A DNA stretch of 64,000 nt from Rhipidocladum racemiflorum (GCA_036346355.1 CM070584.1:28924039-28988038); one strand, 5' to 3'. Positions 46,101-58,163 are shown, counted from the stretch's first letter. Numbers and translations are program-made. Notes: generated from the letters alone by a model not told the origin.

Positions 46101-47450
46101 ACCGGAGACGAAGACGACGACACGCCCAACGGCGTTTTGGCGCAGCTCCGGCGGAGTGAATGGTACTCCCAGACGCGCCTCGTCGCGACGGTTCCGGATC
46201 CGAGCTCCAACACAGCGGAGGACTGTGGAAACGACGGCAAACGGCGGAAAAACGCGACGGAGCACAAAGCTAACTTCCGCGAGCGATTGCGGGCGGGCGG
46301 CGGCTGCTCGAACTTGGTGACTTAGGGCTACGGGTGTGCACGGAAACCAGGAACACGGCACGGGTGGCGGCGCATTAAATAGTGACCTCGGCGTCCGTGA
46401 AAACCGCGGAAACCGAGGCCCACACGCGCGCGGCGGCGGAATCCGGGGCGACTCGGACGGATGACGTGTCCGCATCCCAGCCGTCCACGTGTCCACGATC
46501 GACGGCCACGATCGCGTTGGGCGCGAGTGGGTTCGCACGGGAACGAGCTTGGGTGACGTGGCGCAACGCTGTGCGCTAGGGTTTGGCCTGGCTCGGGTCG
46601 GACTTGGGTCCGGTTCGAGTCAGACTCGAGTCTGACTCGGGTCCGACCCGGTCGGATGAACAGTAAAACCGATTCGGATTTTCCAGCGATTTAATATTCA
46701 AAATAATTTCTACAAATTCAAATAATTCGAGAAAAATTGCAAAATAATCAGAAAAATTTCAGAAAAATTCTGGAAAATACTTTGAGACATTTTGGACTCA
46801 AATAAAATATTTTCAACAAAATTTTATTTAAAACTTTTAATTATTTAATTATCTCAAAAGGGAATAAGTTCAAACTAAATCCAAATAAATCCCAAAAAAT
46901 TCCAAAAATTCTCAAAAGTGTAAAATTTCAATTAAATTCATGAAAAGCAAAAATTGGGGTGTTACAGCCATGCAGGGCAAAGACTCGAGATAAAGTAAAC
47001 TGCAGCGGAAAAGAAGACTCGTAGTAACCCATCAATATACCACAGGGAACTGACCAGGCTCGATCCTAATTATCCATCTCCTCCTGGAACTCCTCCTCGT
47101 GACCTGGTGTAGGCTCCTCCTCAACTGATGAGTTGGGTGCTGCAAGGGGGTGAGTACATAAAGCACTCAGCAAGTCATGCACAGAATGTAAGTTTATTAA
47201 CTATATGCACGGCCTATTCCAAATGAATGGCTAAAGTGGTTATTTTGCACAAAGCAACCTTTTATGAAGTTTAGCATGGATAGGTTAAAAAGATTGTAAA
47301 ACAATTATCATTACTAAGTAACTTTCTCACTTATTTTTTTCCAAGACTCACTAGCACACAGCTTAACCAATTTTATCATCACTTCCAAAGGCACACAGCG
47401 TCCCTTCCAAAGTTTTATTTTTAGGTTTTAACCATTGACTTGTTGACAAT
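43120..47450 (-). mobile_element. Truncated Gypsy LTR, split by a related solo LTR
   Basis: It starts TGTTGGGACCC and resembles the beginning of the 3.65 kb LTR family (183 bp at 43120-43302). After the insertion it resumes at 46972 with GCAGGGC and the shared 'ctgcagcgg', 'ccacagg..actga' and 'gtgagtac' stretches. It fades into unrelated AT-rich DNA near 47450. No right end or target duplication is visible, so most of the LTR is deleted. Confidence 0.7.
43308..46966 (-). mobile_element. Gypsy solo LTR, 3.66 kb, second copy of the 1410-5056 family
   Basis: It runs from TGTCGGGACCCG to GGTGTTACA between perfect GCCAT duplications (43303-43307, 46967-46971). Length, ends and internal order match 1410-5056, with substantial divergence in the GC-rich middle. 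It inserted into a diverged relative of its own LTR. Confidence 0.88.
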
Positions 47451-48125
47451 GAATTTGTCCTAAAATTAAAATTAAAATAAATAATTACATAAATTGCACT
47501 AGCGGCTAAAATCCGTTATAGGATTAAAAAAAGAGAAGTTATGAATTAACTCTCTTAAATAAAATAAATTTATATGGCATATAAGACCATCAAACAGTCT
47601 GACAGATAAAATCCGTTGCAACACAAAAATATTGAATGTTGTAAAATATTTGTTTTTCGAAAACAAAATCGCATGATACACGTGGACCATAAAATAGTCC
47701 ATGGTCCACATCCACTTGTGGTCTTCTGTACTAACGTAACTAAAAAAAAGGACATACTGCCAATGTTCAAAACAAAGATGCATGCGTGGCTACCTTGAGC
47801 TATACTGTACGCGAATGCTTGAATTTGAGCTGCGCTACTTAATTAATAACTGCTAAATATTTGAGGAAATGCCTACCCTTCATTCTTAAAAAAAAGAGAA
47901 TTATTCGATACATGCCACTTCTCAATTTGAAAATTGGATGCTATATTGAAAAAAATGCCACTCAATAGCATGATTTTCAACGTGCCATCCAATTTTCAAT
48001 TCCTGGAGTGTCTAATATCCAATTGGCCCTAAAAAAAATGGCGTGATGGTAGCATGCATGCATAACTTAAACACTCCTCTAACTAACTAGTAATGGCATG
48101 AGCAGCTTCTCCTATCCAGTGACTA
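47451..48125. other. AT-rich spacer
   Basis: Short ORFs only. A 16-bp inverted repeat (CATCCAATTTTCAATT and its complement) spans about 47920-48003 and could form a small hairpin. I see no terminal repeats, RNA gene or conserved protein. Confidence 0.4.
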
Positions 48126-48351
48126 AGGCTTTGTTTGGTACAGCTTCATATCCTAGCTTGACATCAGATCTAAAATTTATAGGTTAAAATAAAGTGAATT
48201 AAGTTTATATTTTTATTCTAAAATGTAAACAAGATGACCCATCTAAACATTTTTAACATACCCACAACTCCAGCTTCACAGATTTGATGGAGCTAGATAT
48301 ACCCAACTTTACCAGATTTACGAATTTAATAGAGCTCTGCCAAACACCCCT
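48126..48351. mobile_element. MITE-like element (hAT-type ends)
   Basis: The left end GGCTTTGTTTGGTACAGCT and the right end (AGGGGTGTTTGGCAGAGCT on the - strand) form imperfect inverted repeats of the 'GTGTTTGG' kind. The interior is AT-rich with 'gatttgatggagct'-like segments. Target duplications are degenerate. Confidence 0.5.
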
Positions 48352-48474
48352 GAATCCTTTTCATTTGAAGAAGTCAAAGAGCACTTCTCCCACGTAGTAA
48401 AGAAAGTGGTTACAGGTATCAAGAGGCTATTTCCTTTTAATTACTGAAATTAACTATTGATAAAGGGCCACTAA

Positions 48475-48762
48475 GCATGTACAGTAGTATAGATAACAGC
48501 TGTCTATAATGCATCTCCACATCATCTACATACAGCACCAAAAACAACTCATACAATAGATCATCTATATAGCTGTCTGTAATGATCTCTCATTCAATTA
48601 ACAGGCTGTCTATACAATGGTACAAAACATATGAAGCTGTCTATAAAACTATCTATTAAATAGTAGACAACAGCTTTCTCTCTCCTTCTTCTCTCCCCTC
48701 CACGTCACTTAAAATCCTACATAGCATCTCTTATAAACAGCTCACTGTGACCATTGTACATG
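48475..48762. mobile_element. Tourist-like MITE with TAA target duplication
   Basis: The ends GCATGTACAGT (left) and CATGTACAATGG (right, read on the - strand) are inverted repeats, flanked by TAA on both sides (48472-48474, 48763-48765). At 288 bp and non-coding, it fits the PIF/Harbinger MITE type. Confidence 0.65.
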
Positions 48763-49012
48763 TAAAATATCCATGCAAATCAGCAAACTGCCGTGAAGGC
48801 CACGTCCTACACTTCCGCAGGTAGAGAGCGAGGCCCACACTTCATTAACTAATGAATTAATTAGCTTAGATGTGCTAATTAATTTCTCCATTAACTAATG
48901 AAGAATAGTTTATAGAGGCCCACACTTCAGCCACGAATTTTTTTAAATAATATTTTTTAAAAAAATTTACATAAATAATATGCCAATTAAAAAAATAATA
49001 AAAATACCCCTA

Positions 49013-49095
49013 TGTCACCAATTTTAACGGCGACAGAGGGGTCTATCGCGAATTCAAATCGCGAGACCTCTCTGTAGCCAGTTGAATTGGTGACA
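49013..49095. repeat. 83-nt near-perfect hairpin
   Basis: The sequence starts TGTCACCAATT and ends AATTGGTGACA. Inner segments also pair (GACAGAGGGGTCT with AGACCTCTCTGT; ATCGCGA with TCGCGAT), leaving a loop of a few bases. The arms carry several mismatches that keep pairing possible as G-U. Confidence 0.75.
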
Positions 49096-49793
49096 GAGAA
49101 GAAAATCTAATATGCACTACTCAGAGCTTTTCAACCTCGCACGCGCGCTGCTGGCCGCCATTTCCACCGAGCGAGCCGAGTACGGACCGAACGAACAAAA
49201 GAGGAAGGAGAGGAGGAAGAGAGGAAGAACTTTTTAAGAAGGGTTATGAGAGTATAACTAAGCTACTATAAAATTTCAGATCATGGTTGAAATTGTACAA
49301 TTTTTAAAAACTCTGATAATACTACTAATGCATTACAATACTACTATAAAATTTTTGTTGTTCCTCGTTCTTTTTCGGTGTGCGACAAATTTGACGACAA
49401 ATCAAAATTTTAATAAAACCTGACATTGATATTACAAAATGCAGTAAATACAACAACTACAATAGCATGACATGTGAACAACACCTAAGATACAAAAGGA
49501 ATTCATAGGTAATAGTTAGATGTCATTCATAGCCTACCCGAGCGCAAGCTCGGGGGCTCGACTATTTAACACGAAGTTTCTAGCCTTTGTGCAGAAAACA
49601 GGAGTAAAATTGTCAATCGAAGGTCTACGGATACTAGGTCAGGTTGGCATGTACTCGAGCTACTCTATCTCATCGACAAGGGGATAGCAAACAAAGTACG
49701 ATAGACAAGAAAACGAGCGGGTATTACCACCCACGACCAGTGCACAACCATAATAGTTATAATCATACAAGAATAAAAGCAGTCTTAAGAATT
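49096..49793. other. Spacer downstream of the 49.8-51.8 kb pseudogene
   Basis: No credible ORF. A short 'gcaagctcgggggctcga' stretch near 49543-49560 resembles sequence found before the 3' LTR in Tat-lineage Gypsy elements, suggesting that the neighbouring pseudogene also came from such an element. Confidence 0.4.
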
Positions 49794-51785
49794 CTAACTC
49801 TCGTCCTCGTCATCATCGAGTGTCAGCCCCAGCGCATCCACAAACGTCGCAGCAAGACTCTTAAAATGCTGGACATGGTCGGCAGCCTCGCTCACCTCAC
49901 CCGCGAATCCTTTGTTTAGGACTGAAAAATCCAGGCCCGGGTGATGACTCCTCACCATACCGAGCATGTGGGAGGTTGCGAGGTAGGCCGACGTGGTCAT
50001 GTGATGGTAGACTTCTAATTGCAGCTTAATGTAGGCGGTATTTGCCTGCGCTGGACCGGCCTCAGCAGCAGCCTTCCAGGCCCTGAGTCTCTCTATTTCC
50101 TTCCTCGACGTCTCAGCCTCGACCCTAGCAGCGTCCAGATCGGCCCTGAGAGTCGCCAACTTGGCATCCTTCTGCTCGAGTACTTGTTGGCTGGCACTCA
50201 TGAGTTGCTCATTTTGTTGGTGAACCTGCTCACAAAAGATTTCAAGGTCGCGCTAGGCCATCAGTGCGCTCTGCGAAGAAAATCAAACATGTCAATAATC
50301 AACCGAAGCTAGGCTAAAAATCAGGTCAATTATGGCCACATACTTGAACCTGAGGCTTGAAGATGGACCAGCTTTTCGGAGGCTCTTGAGAGGATGGTAG
50401 GGAGAGCTACAATCGAAGTCGAGACCACTGGAAGAACCGTGGGGCCAACGATGACATTGGTGGATGATGGAATAGTTGTCGTGGTATCACCGACGGTGCC
50501 ACCAGTCGTGCTTGTCCTGTCGGGTTTTCTTTGCTAAGCGACTTTTGAAAGACAACAAAAGAGAGTTAAAAGAAAAGAAGGGCGACTTACTTCGCCATGC
50601 GAAACTTCACTCTAACATTCTTCCGCGCAGTTGGTTTCACTGGAGTTGGTGTGGTCTGGATGGTTGCTACTTTGACCGGCCCAATGGAGGTCGGCGGGTC
50701 GGCAACTGGCGATAAAGTCTGCGACGGAAAGTCATGATAAATAAAAAACTACTGAAGTAATGCTTAACTAGGAGCTATTCAACAAGTGAAGTTACATGCT
50801 CGACCGCTCTGGTCGATGGGGATCCTGCTCGAGGAGGTTTCTATGGAGGCATCGTCGACCTCTGTAGATCAGCCCCCCCAAGCATCCCGCTGCTCATCCA
50901 TTAGTCGCTGAATAACATCAGAAGAAAGTTCATAACATCCACGCAAAGGGTTGAAGATCACCTAGCTGGGTAGCCTCGACACTTGTGTCTGGGACCGCTT
51001 GGTGGGTTGAGTGATCTCCGGGGACATCGACCTCCGCTTGCGAGGAGACTCGATTGTCACCCGACCCGAAGTGTTTTCGCCTTCATCGGGGGAGGCAGCT
51101 CGGGGAAGTGGATCACCGGGAGGAGAGGCTACTTCAGCAGAAGCAGAGGCCAACGCTCGATCATCATCTCGAGCTTGCTCTTCGTCCACCAGGTCAATAA
51201 CCACCTCCGATGGTCCGCCTTCGCCCTCAAACCTCGCCTCCTGTGGAGATGCTGGGTTAGAATGGATGACAGATGCACGAACAATGCATTGCAAGCCATA
51301 AACCCGTACTCACCTCTGGCCGAGGGTTGCCTTGGGTGTATCCAACAATGTCGCAATCCCCAGGATCTGGGCCGTGGAATATTTTGCTCATCCTGGTGGC
51401 GATACTCGAGCTCGACAGGTCTAGCAAAGAGGAGAGTCAGCTCAAGTTATGGAGAAAGACAATAAGAACGATGAGTATCCTCGACACTTACTGTCGGGGG
51501 TATCCCTAGTAGCGTCGCCGACTCCGGAGTAATACCAGGCCGGAATATTGCGGCATTTCAGCAGGCTTATACGACGCTTGTTGAAGTCTTTGGCTACATT
51601 CCACCCCATTAGATATCGTTCCCTCAGCTCCTCGATCTTCCCTATGTAATATGCATTACGGGCGGTCGACGGAGGGACTTTCGTCTAGTGGTTGGTTGGA
51701 TTGATAAGCAGGAAGCGGTAAGTCAGAGGGCAATTGACAGTGTCCGAAGAAGTGACGTAAAACCATCGTTTTTTCCAAGCAACTT
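49794..51785 (-). pseudogene. Multi-exon gene resembling the PF04195 transposon-associated family, 5'-truncated
   Basis: Six exon-like blocks with GT..AG borders read in order on the - strand: about 51785-51491 (WKKRWFYVTSS, then KIEELRERYLMGW), 51420-51314 (MSKIFHGPDPGD), about 51240-50962 (acidic, VVIDLVDEEQ), 50718-50592 (basic, RKNVRVKFRMAK), about 50530-50344 (Ser/Thr-rich) and 50270-49794 (coiled coil, then an acidic tail DDDEDES). The Trp-rich motif and C-terminal coiled coil match the layout of the antisense gene at 17001-19601. TAG stops occur near 51686 and 50255, and at the 50962 border. The N-terminal domain is missing where LTR-like DNA begins. Function unknown; exon borders are predictions. 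Confidence 0.6.
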
Positions 51786-52637
51786 GACTTTTGCTCCCCT
51801 CCTACTTGATGTAGTTTTATTGGATCTAGGACATGTAAGGTTGAAAAATTCATCTAGATCATGTCCCAACCCAGCAAGATCCATTAGAACTCATTTTTTT
51901 CTCAAGTTGTGCTTGGAACATCGTGTATTTGAGATGAAATCATTGTTTTTGGTGCATCTTAAACTATTTGCATAAAAGGTTGAGACCCTAGGCTTATACT
52001 TCCAATTCCTTTTGGAGTTATAGTCATAAGGTCATTTTCTAGTCGTGGTTCAAGTTACATCAAGTTTAGTTTGATAGATCAAAATTTATTATGGTTTCTT
52101 TGAGGTCAAGTTTCTGAAATCTCTGTTTTTGTGCAACATAGATGTTGATCTTGATAGTTCTCTTTTTTTTTAAAAAAAAAATCCTTTTGGCCTCATGACC
52201 TTGGGAATCTTGCTATGTTTCAAGTTTCATCAAATTTTGATGAGTAGATCAAAAGTTATTAAGGTTTATTGGCGATCAAGTTTCTGAAACCTCTATTTTG
52301 TGCTGCGTGGATGTTATGATAGATAGGTCTCTTATATGGGTTTTGTTTTGCGATTCCTTTTGAAATCATAACCCTAAGGACATTATCTTACTGTGTTTCA
52401 AATCTCATCAATTTTTGATGAGTAGAAATAAAATTATTGATATTTCTTGACCGTCAAAGTTTGATATTTCTGCTTATCCGAGTTGCTAAAATTCTTGCTC
52501 TATCCATCCTGTTTTTTGTGTTCTTGAATATAGTGTTTGCTTCGTAGCACTAGTGTTTTTGAAAAGTAATTCTTGAGAGGGAAATTTTAATTGACTCCTA
52601 TTAACCCCCTCTAGTCACCGGTTTTGATCTTTCACAT
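51786..52637 (+). repeat. Copia-type LTR remnant with internal repeats
   Basis: The right end reads CCCCCTCTAGTCACCGG...CTTTCACA, the usual 3' end of grass Copia LTRs. The left end is not defined. Three diverged repeats of about 150-170 bp (near 52005, 52175 and 52345) share 'catcaa-ttttgatgagtagat' and 'caagtttctgaaa' segments. Confidence 0.55.
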
Positions 52638-54149
52638 AACATGGTTGCAGATTTTGGACATTACTGACCTTCTTTGCTTCTCCTACAAGACATTATGAGA
52701 AGTGGAGTGTTTCTGTATGTGTGACATAAGCTGTTGAGCGTAATAATTTTTTAATGGTAATAAACAGAACAATTGACTAGTATTTTGTACCATGAAAAAG
52801 GCATATTCAAGTGGATTCAGGTTGCTGCTTCCTGTTTCTTACTTTCTCTGTGGTTGTTGCAACCAGCCTGCGAGCTTGCAACATAGCAGAAAAGAATGTG
52901 CTAGCAACCCGATAATAGTTGAACAAAGTGTCTGCACCATGGAATTACATGTTTGTGTATAAAAACTACAGAGATGATACAGATCTTTTTTATTTATGAA
53001 GCTCCTTGTTTTATCCAAATCTAGGCTTGAGAGAAGCCTTTTTAAAAGATCTTGTTCCTAAGTTTGGGGGATGCTTCTATGGTGTTCTTGCTTGTTGTGA
53101 CATGTGGGATATCAGCTAAGATCATTTTAGTCATTGAATCCCCACAAGCAAGCTTAGATCGAAGTTTGTGGTTTTGACTTTGTGTTGGTGCAACCTTCTT
53201 TAAATTTGAAAAAGATCAAAACATTAACATTAATCCATGCGATTGATAATTAGAATAGGTTCCTGATATCATTAGGAAGGTGTATACAAAATTTCACAGG
53301 TTTTGAATCAGCCGATCCAAAATTACATCGATTCTTGGCTTTGAGATCGGGCTAATTTTACTGTTCATCCAACCAGTGCTGACCTTACTTGTCATCCTAC
53401 TAGTGCCAGTTTTATTGTTCATCTAACATGTTCTGATCTTCCTTTTTAGCTAGAGAAGTGGTTTAAATTTTCGGATGAAAATTTGATTTGACTCCTATTC
53501 ACTCCCTCTTGTTGTTGTTTCCAGTCCTTCAATAATGACAAGTAAATTAACAGCTACTACATGTAGCTTAACGTCCAGAGAATAAGTGGGCAGTATATAA
53601 ACCATTTCGCTGATGTACCAAAACCAAAAGATACTCATGTAGCGTCTTGTATGCTGTAAATTATGGGCATAACAATAAGCCAAAAACAGAAGCAAGAAAA
53701 CGAAGTGGCCCGATGGTAGGCGCAAAGAACTGCAGCATTTGTATTGTAGCAATTGATCCCATTCATTGCTTTTTTGATCGGACAGTTGCGGATCAAAGAA
53801 TGTTAGAGTACCGTTGTTCTCAAAGAAAAGTTGGGGATTCAAGAATGTGAGGCGGAGTATTAGTATCTAGCAATTATTAGAGCAACAGATGCAGTATTAG
53901 TATCTAGCAATTATTACTGTTTTTGAGTTGTGACGGAGTGTGTTTAAATTAAATATTGTCGGTTTTGCTGGATCGATGGCGCCTGCGTGCTCAGCTGTGT
54001 GAAGGCCGATCGATGGGCACCCCGAGCTCATCCTCGGCCTCAATGGCTTCTTGCCAGGTTGCTATGAGCTCAGTATCCAGGAGGAGGAGAAGCAACAGCA
54101 GGAGAAAAACCCGTTCTGAAGATCTTTATTCGATGGTAGGTATCATTAT
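52638..54149. other. Spacer with a second degraded LTR end and a short exon-like ORF
   Basis: Near 53488-53530 'actcctattcactccctcttgttg' marks another decayed Copia LTR end. A 74-codon ORF at 53956-54180 (Ser/Arg-rich, MGTPSSSSASM) is followed by a GGTAGGT donor-like site at 54136. It might be a captured exon, but there is no supporting homology. The rest shows nothing recognisable. Confidence 0.35.
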
Positions 54150-55158
54150 TGTTAGAAATAATCTAAGGACTAAGTCTTAATCTCATCTAGCCTAAGTCAT
54201 GATCACAATAAATAATGTGGAATTTAGACGAATCACTAACCCGAATTAGGAGACGTCATTAGAAGATTAGCCGGTGGTTCGGTGGAGAATGAAGAAGGTC
54301 GGTGCAGAACAGCAGTGAATCACCGAGCCTTCTTAGTCCTGACGGAGAGGAAGAGTCCACCGTGATCCTCACGATGATGGAGTCGATCTTCGTTAGCTTT
54401 AGCGCAACTCCTTTTGATCGGATGGGTAAATATCGGGAGAGGTGAACTCTAGATCAAAAAATGTGATATCGAGTGCCAGCACCTCCCTTTTCTTTTTAAT
54501 GTTGCGCTAGCTAATGGGACCGAACCAAAAAAAAAAAAACCGTTGGTGCTCTCCCGATCATTGCGCGGAAGTGGAGGGTCAAACCTTAAAATCTCGGATC
54601 AGCAGTTAGCCGAGATCATATCCAACATTCTTCCACTTGATCGTAAGGCTAACATCATAAGTCCATACTCAATAGAACATCACACAAAGATAAAGTATTA
54701 CAACAGTTAATAAAATCACCGCTGAAACCCTAGTATCTATAGTGTACAATTCTATCTTAATGGAATAATCACTTATTCTTAATGAGAGTTTGGTTTTATT
54801 CTTATGGTCCTTATTTTCAGAATCAGAGGCTTTCCAATAAACCCATGCCGGCAACATGCTCTCGAAAGAGAGTGGGTGGTAAGCCTTAAGTAAGTGGATC
54901 AACAAGTATAGACTTAGTACTTATATGCTTGACATCAATTGTCTGATCCTGGATTCTATCTTTCACAACATGATACTTAATGTCAATGTCTTTGAGACGG
55001 GAGAGAAAATATCAATATAATCAATCACCTCCTTAAATGATGTAGGATCATCTACCTTCCCTATGTCACATACATCTTCATTCATGTATACACCATAATC
55101 ATTAGGGATGGCTGATCATTTTTCCCGCTGTGATCTCCTTAGTGGTTCATTAGTTATC
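54150..55158 (-). mobile_element. Internally deleted Copia fragment with 3' LTR
   Basis: A 478-bp LTR (54150-54627, TGTTAGAAAT...ATCCAACA) is followed on the - strand side by AGTGGAAGAA, a polypurine tract. Beyond it an integrase-RT linker (IPNDYGVYMNEDV, about 55030-55100) runs into the start of RT (IFSPVS). It then jumps directly to the RNase H tail (DIDIKYHVVKDRIQD, about 54910-54990). Almost all of RT is missing. The 5' part is cut at 55159 by the SIRE-type element. Confidence 0.75.
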
Positions 55159-56939
55159 TGTAGGATCGATGTACACGGATATAACAATTATAGGGGGGGT
55201 GAATGATTGTTCGGAAGCTAAAATCAAAATTTCAATCTACTAAAAGTTCACCCCAAATCTGAACCAAAAAGTTACTTCGTATCTGACAAAAAACAGATTG
55301 ATAGACGTTCGGTAAAACGCAAATTCCCGGAGATCCAACCGTCGGATCGAACTAAAATTTGGACACAAGAAACTAGGTTCCAATACGAATCGAACCCAAA
55401 AAGAATCAGCTCGATCAGACTTACGGATCAAAAGTTAAGAACCTCACAAGCTTGCTGTGACAGAAGATGACAAGAATTAATCTAACCAAAACTTCAAGAT
55501 TAAGCAAGAACGACAAAAGATTAATCAACTCAACTTTAAGGAACCCTAAATAAATTCCCTAGAAAGGTTTATGAAGGATCAAATCAAGATGAAACTCAAG
55601 GAACAAAAACCAATCTAGGACCAGAACAAGCATGTAAACAAGAACCAAAACAGGAAACACTGTAGCAACGCGTGCACTGTAGCTTCGCGATTACTGTAGC
55701 ACGCAAAAATCTGGAAGAATTGATCTTTATTTCTTTTTGTCTAAAGTACTCCAATCAAAAGAGTACAAACCCTAAAGCTCTGCTCAATTCTCTAAACGAG
55801 AGACAACCCCTCCTATTTAAAGGAGCAACCACAAGGAGTACGCATGCATGTCCACTTGGCCCAACCTAGCCCAATACATGTAAGCTACCCCAAACGACTA
55901 CAACTTTGCAGGCGTATGGCCCACCTACCATACTCACGTGACTAACAACTCCTCATGTATACCATTCTCTTAGCCCATCCCGCATGACATCCTTGACCAC
56001 CAAGACCTCAGTTCCTCCCTGAACCTAATCCCGAACCTCAGTTCCTCCATGAACCTAGTTCCGGTCCCGTCATCGACCACGTCCGCTCTCGAGCAACACC
56101 TGCACATGAACAAAAAGAAATGAATCCGAGCACAAGTCCACGACTTGACTCAAAGTCAATCCATGCAATCACTCACACGAGCATTGCATACAAAACAAAC
56201 CAACCTGAGAACATTGCGTTCACGACGGACCAAACATTGGTCCAGCGTACACAGGGCAAAAACCCTAGAAAAAACCATTCACGCCGGACCAAACTCCGGT
56301 CCAGCGCAACTCACGACGGACCAAAAACTTGGTCCGACGTACATGCAAAATTTACTGTTTTTGAGAAATTTTGTCCGACGCAAAAACATCAAATTCACGT
56401 TCATGGCGGACCAAAAAGAATTTGGTCTGGCGCACACGTGAAAATAGCCTTCAAAAAGCTGTTCACGACGGACCAAGGTCCGGCGTACATGGGAAACTTA
56501 CTGTTTTTCGTAAAATTAAGTCCGGCGCAAATACGAAAACAGTGCTCAAAATCCCGTCCATGACGGACCAAAGATTTGGTCCGGCGTGCATGTAAAAATA
56601 GCCGCAAAAACGCTTTTTACCACGGACCAAAAGTTTGGTCCGACGCAGTTGCAAATTTCACATCTCGAAAACTTGGTCACCACGGACCAAAAAACTTGGT
56701 CCGGTACATATGCAAATTTCACATGCATAATTGGTCCGGCGCCAAACATGTTCACGGCGGACCAAGGGATTGGTGCGGCGCAATGGTCCGGCGCCCAAGG
56801 CGAAACTTACTGTTTCTTGAAACTTTGGTCCGGCGCAAAAAGGAGAATTTTCTGTAACTTGAAAACTAGGTTAAACACATGCACATGCACATTTTGCAAA
56901 TTCAATTCTTGAGTCAATTTTTCAGCACATGATTTCACA
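55159..56939 (-). repeat. 3' LTR of the SIRE-type element
   Basis: 1781 bp, TGTAGGATCG at the left and GATTTCACA at the right. On the - strand it begins TGTGAAATC. TATA-like CTTTAAATAG lies at 55813-55822 on the - strand. Confidence 0.9.
56222..56780. repeat. Array of nine GGACCAA/TTGGTCC palindromes in the SIRE LTR
   Basis: Near 56225, 56284, 56312, 56406, 56468, 56563, 56622, 56682 and 56757 the pattern 'acGGACCAA(A)n..TTGGTCCgRcg' recurs, about 40-95 bp apart. Most are near-perfect inverted repeats of 7-9 bp with a short spacer, followed by 'gtacatg'. The solo LTR at 32434-34052 has only about four (33675-33915). Confidence 0.85.
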
Positions 56940-58163
56940 ATCTCCTCCTTGATGAAAACATTGGCAACACCATTTAAAATTGAATATTTGGCATTCACAT
57001 CACAAAAAGTTTTTTGAAAACAAGGAGTTTAAAATCAAAGATCAAAGTAAAAACACACAATCTCCCCCATGAACCAATATGCAAAGTGAAAAACTCCCCC
57101 TAGGTGAATAAAAAAATCCCCCTAAGAAAGAAATGTGTGTGAATGTGCAATGTGCCAAAATTCCAAAATTCTCCAAACTTCTCCGAAAAATCTCTAAACT
57201 TCTCCCCCAAACTTCTCCCACTTTGACAATGGATTCATCAAGAATACACATGAGAGAACAACATGTTCAGAATTTTCCCTGTAGCAATGATTTCAAAAAA
57301 GAGAAACAAAAGAGTGCCAAGATAGGAAAAGATGAGCTCATTCGATCATATAACCTTATATATCACATAATATGCAAAATACATAAACTTAATGTGATTT
57401 TAACAAGTTAGGAAATGACATGCATCTCAACCTCAATTCAGTCAACTATAGCTAAGTACTAAGCAAGATCTCAGCAGAAAAGCAAGGCTCAAACTTGAAG
57501 CAACTAACAACTCTGGGCGAGCAAGTAGTTTCAACTCCAATCTAATAAACCATTTTAATCTTTAAACAATAAACTGCATGTGGCATGCTTGAAGCATACT
57601 TCTTTTATTTCCTTGGAGTGGCATGCTTGAAGCATACATCTTATCTTGAGGGAATGGCATGCTTGAAGCATACATTTTATCTTTTTAGGGAAAGCATGCC
57701 TGAAGCACATAACTTGAGGCCTTTGCTTTTAACAACCTTTTTTTTTGCTGATTCCCTTTTTTTTTACCTTTTCTTTGATTGTAAACATACAAAAGTGATT
57801 AAAAGGTCTTATGAAAGAGTAAAGCTGAAAACACACTTGCTCCACAGCCCAAATTTGTCAAGAAGATTCAATATCAAGCCTAGAAGAGTAAGATATCACA
57901 GAGTATTTAGCTATAGGCAATCAGACCAAGAAATTTCGCAATGTCATTTTTAGTTCTAAGTGGAACAATTTAGATTATCATACATCAGCTTAATTACATA
58001 ATATATAAAGAAATATGATTAAGTAAGCTCATTAAGTAAAAGAACCTGGCAAGAAAACTCCCCCTCAAAATAAACCCATTGGATGAACAATCCCAAGTTC
58101 TCCCCGAATAAAAACAAAACGAGAAGAAGACAAAGGTTTTGTGAAAATGTCTGCCAATTGATG
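56940..58163 (-). other. 3' untranslated region of the SIRE-type element
   Basis: Noncoding, with polypurine-like runs (CTCCCCC on the + strand at 57062, 57087, 57113 and 58060). I see no env-like ORF here, unlike the element at the left edge. Confidence 0.6.
57582..57712. repeat. Four-copy 37-bp tandem repeat
   Basis: Units start near 57582, 57620, 57656 and 57693, each with GGCATGCTTGAAGCATAC followed by a T-rich spacer. GCATGC and the GTATGCTTCAAGC-type complement make each unit partly self-complementary. Confidence 0.85.

Noticed and set aside
45930..46538. 202-codon - strand ORF in the second solo LTR
   Set aside because: Same GC-rich LTR region; no matching frame in the first copy and no domain.
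53956..54180. 74-codon Ser/Arg-rich ORF as a host gene
   Set aside because: Short, compositionally biased, with only a possible splice donor; no domain or neighbouring exon supports it.
56222..56780. Regular short palindromes that could suggest a CRISPR array
   Set aside because: The units vary, lack uniform unique spacers, sit inside an LTR of a plant retrotransposon, and recur in a solo LTR.
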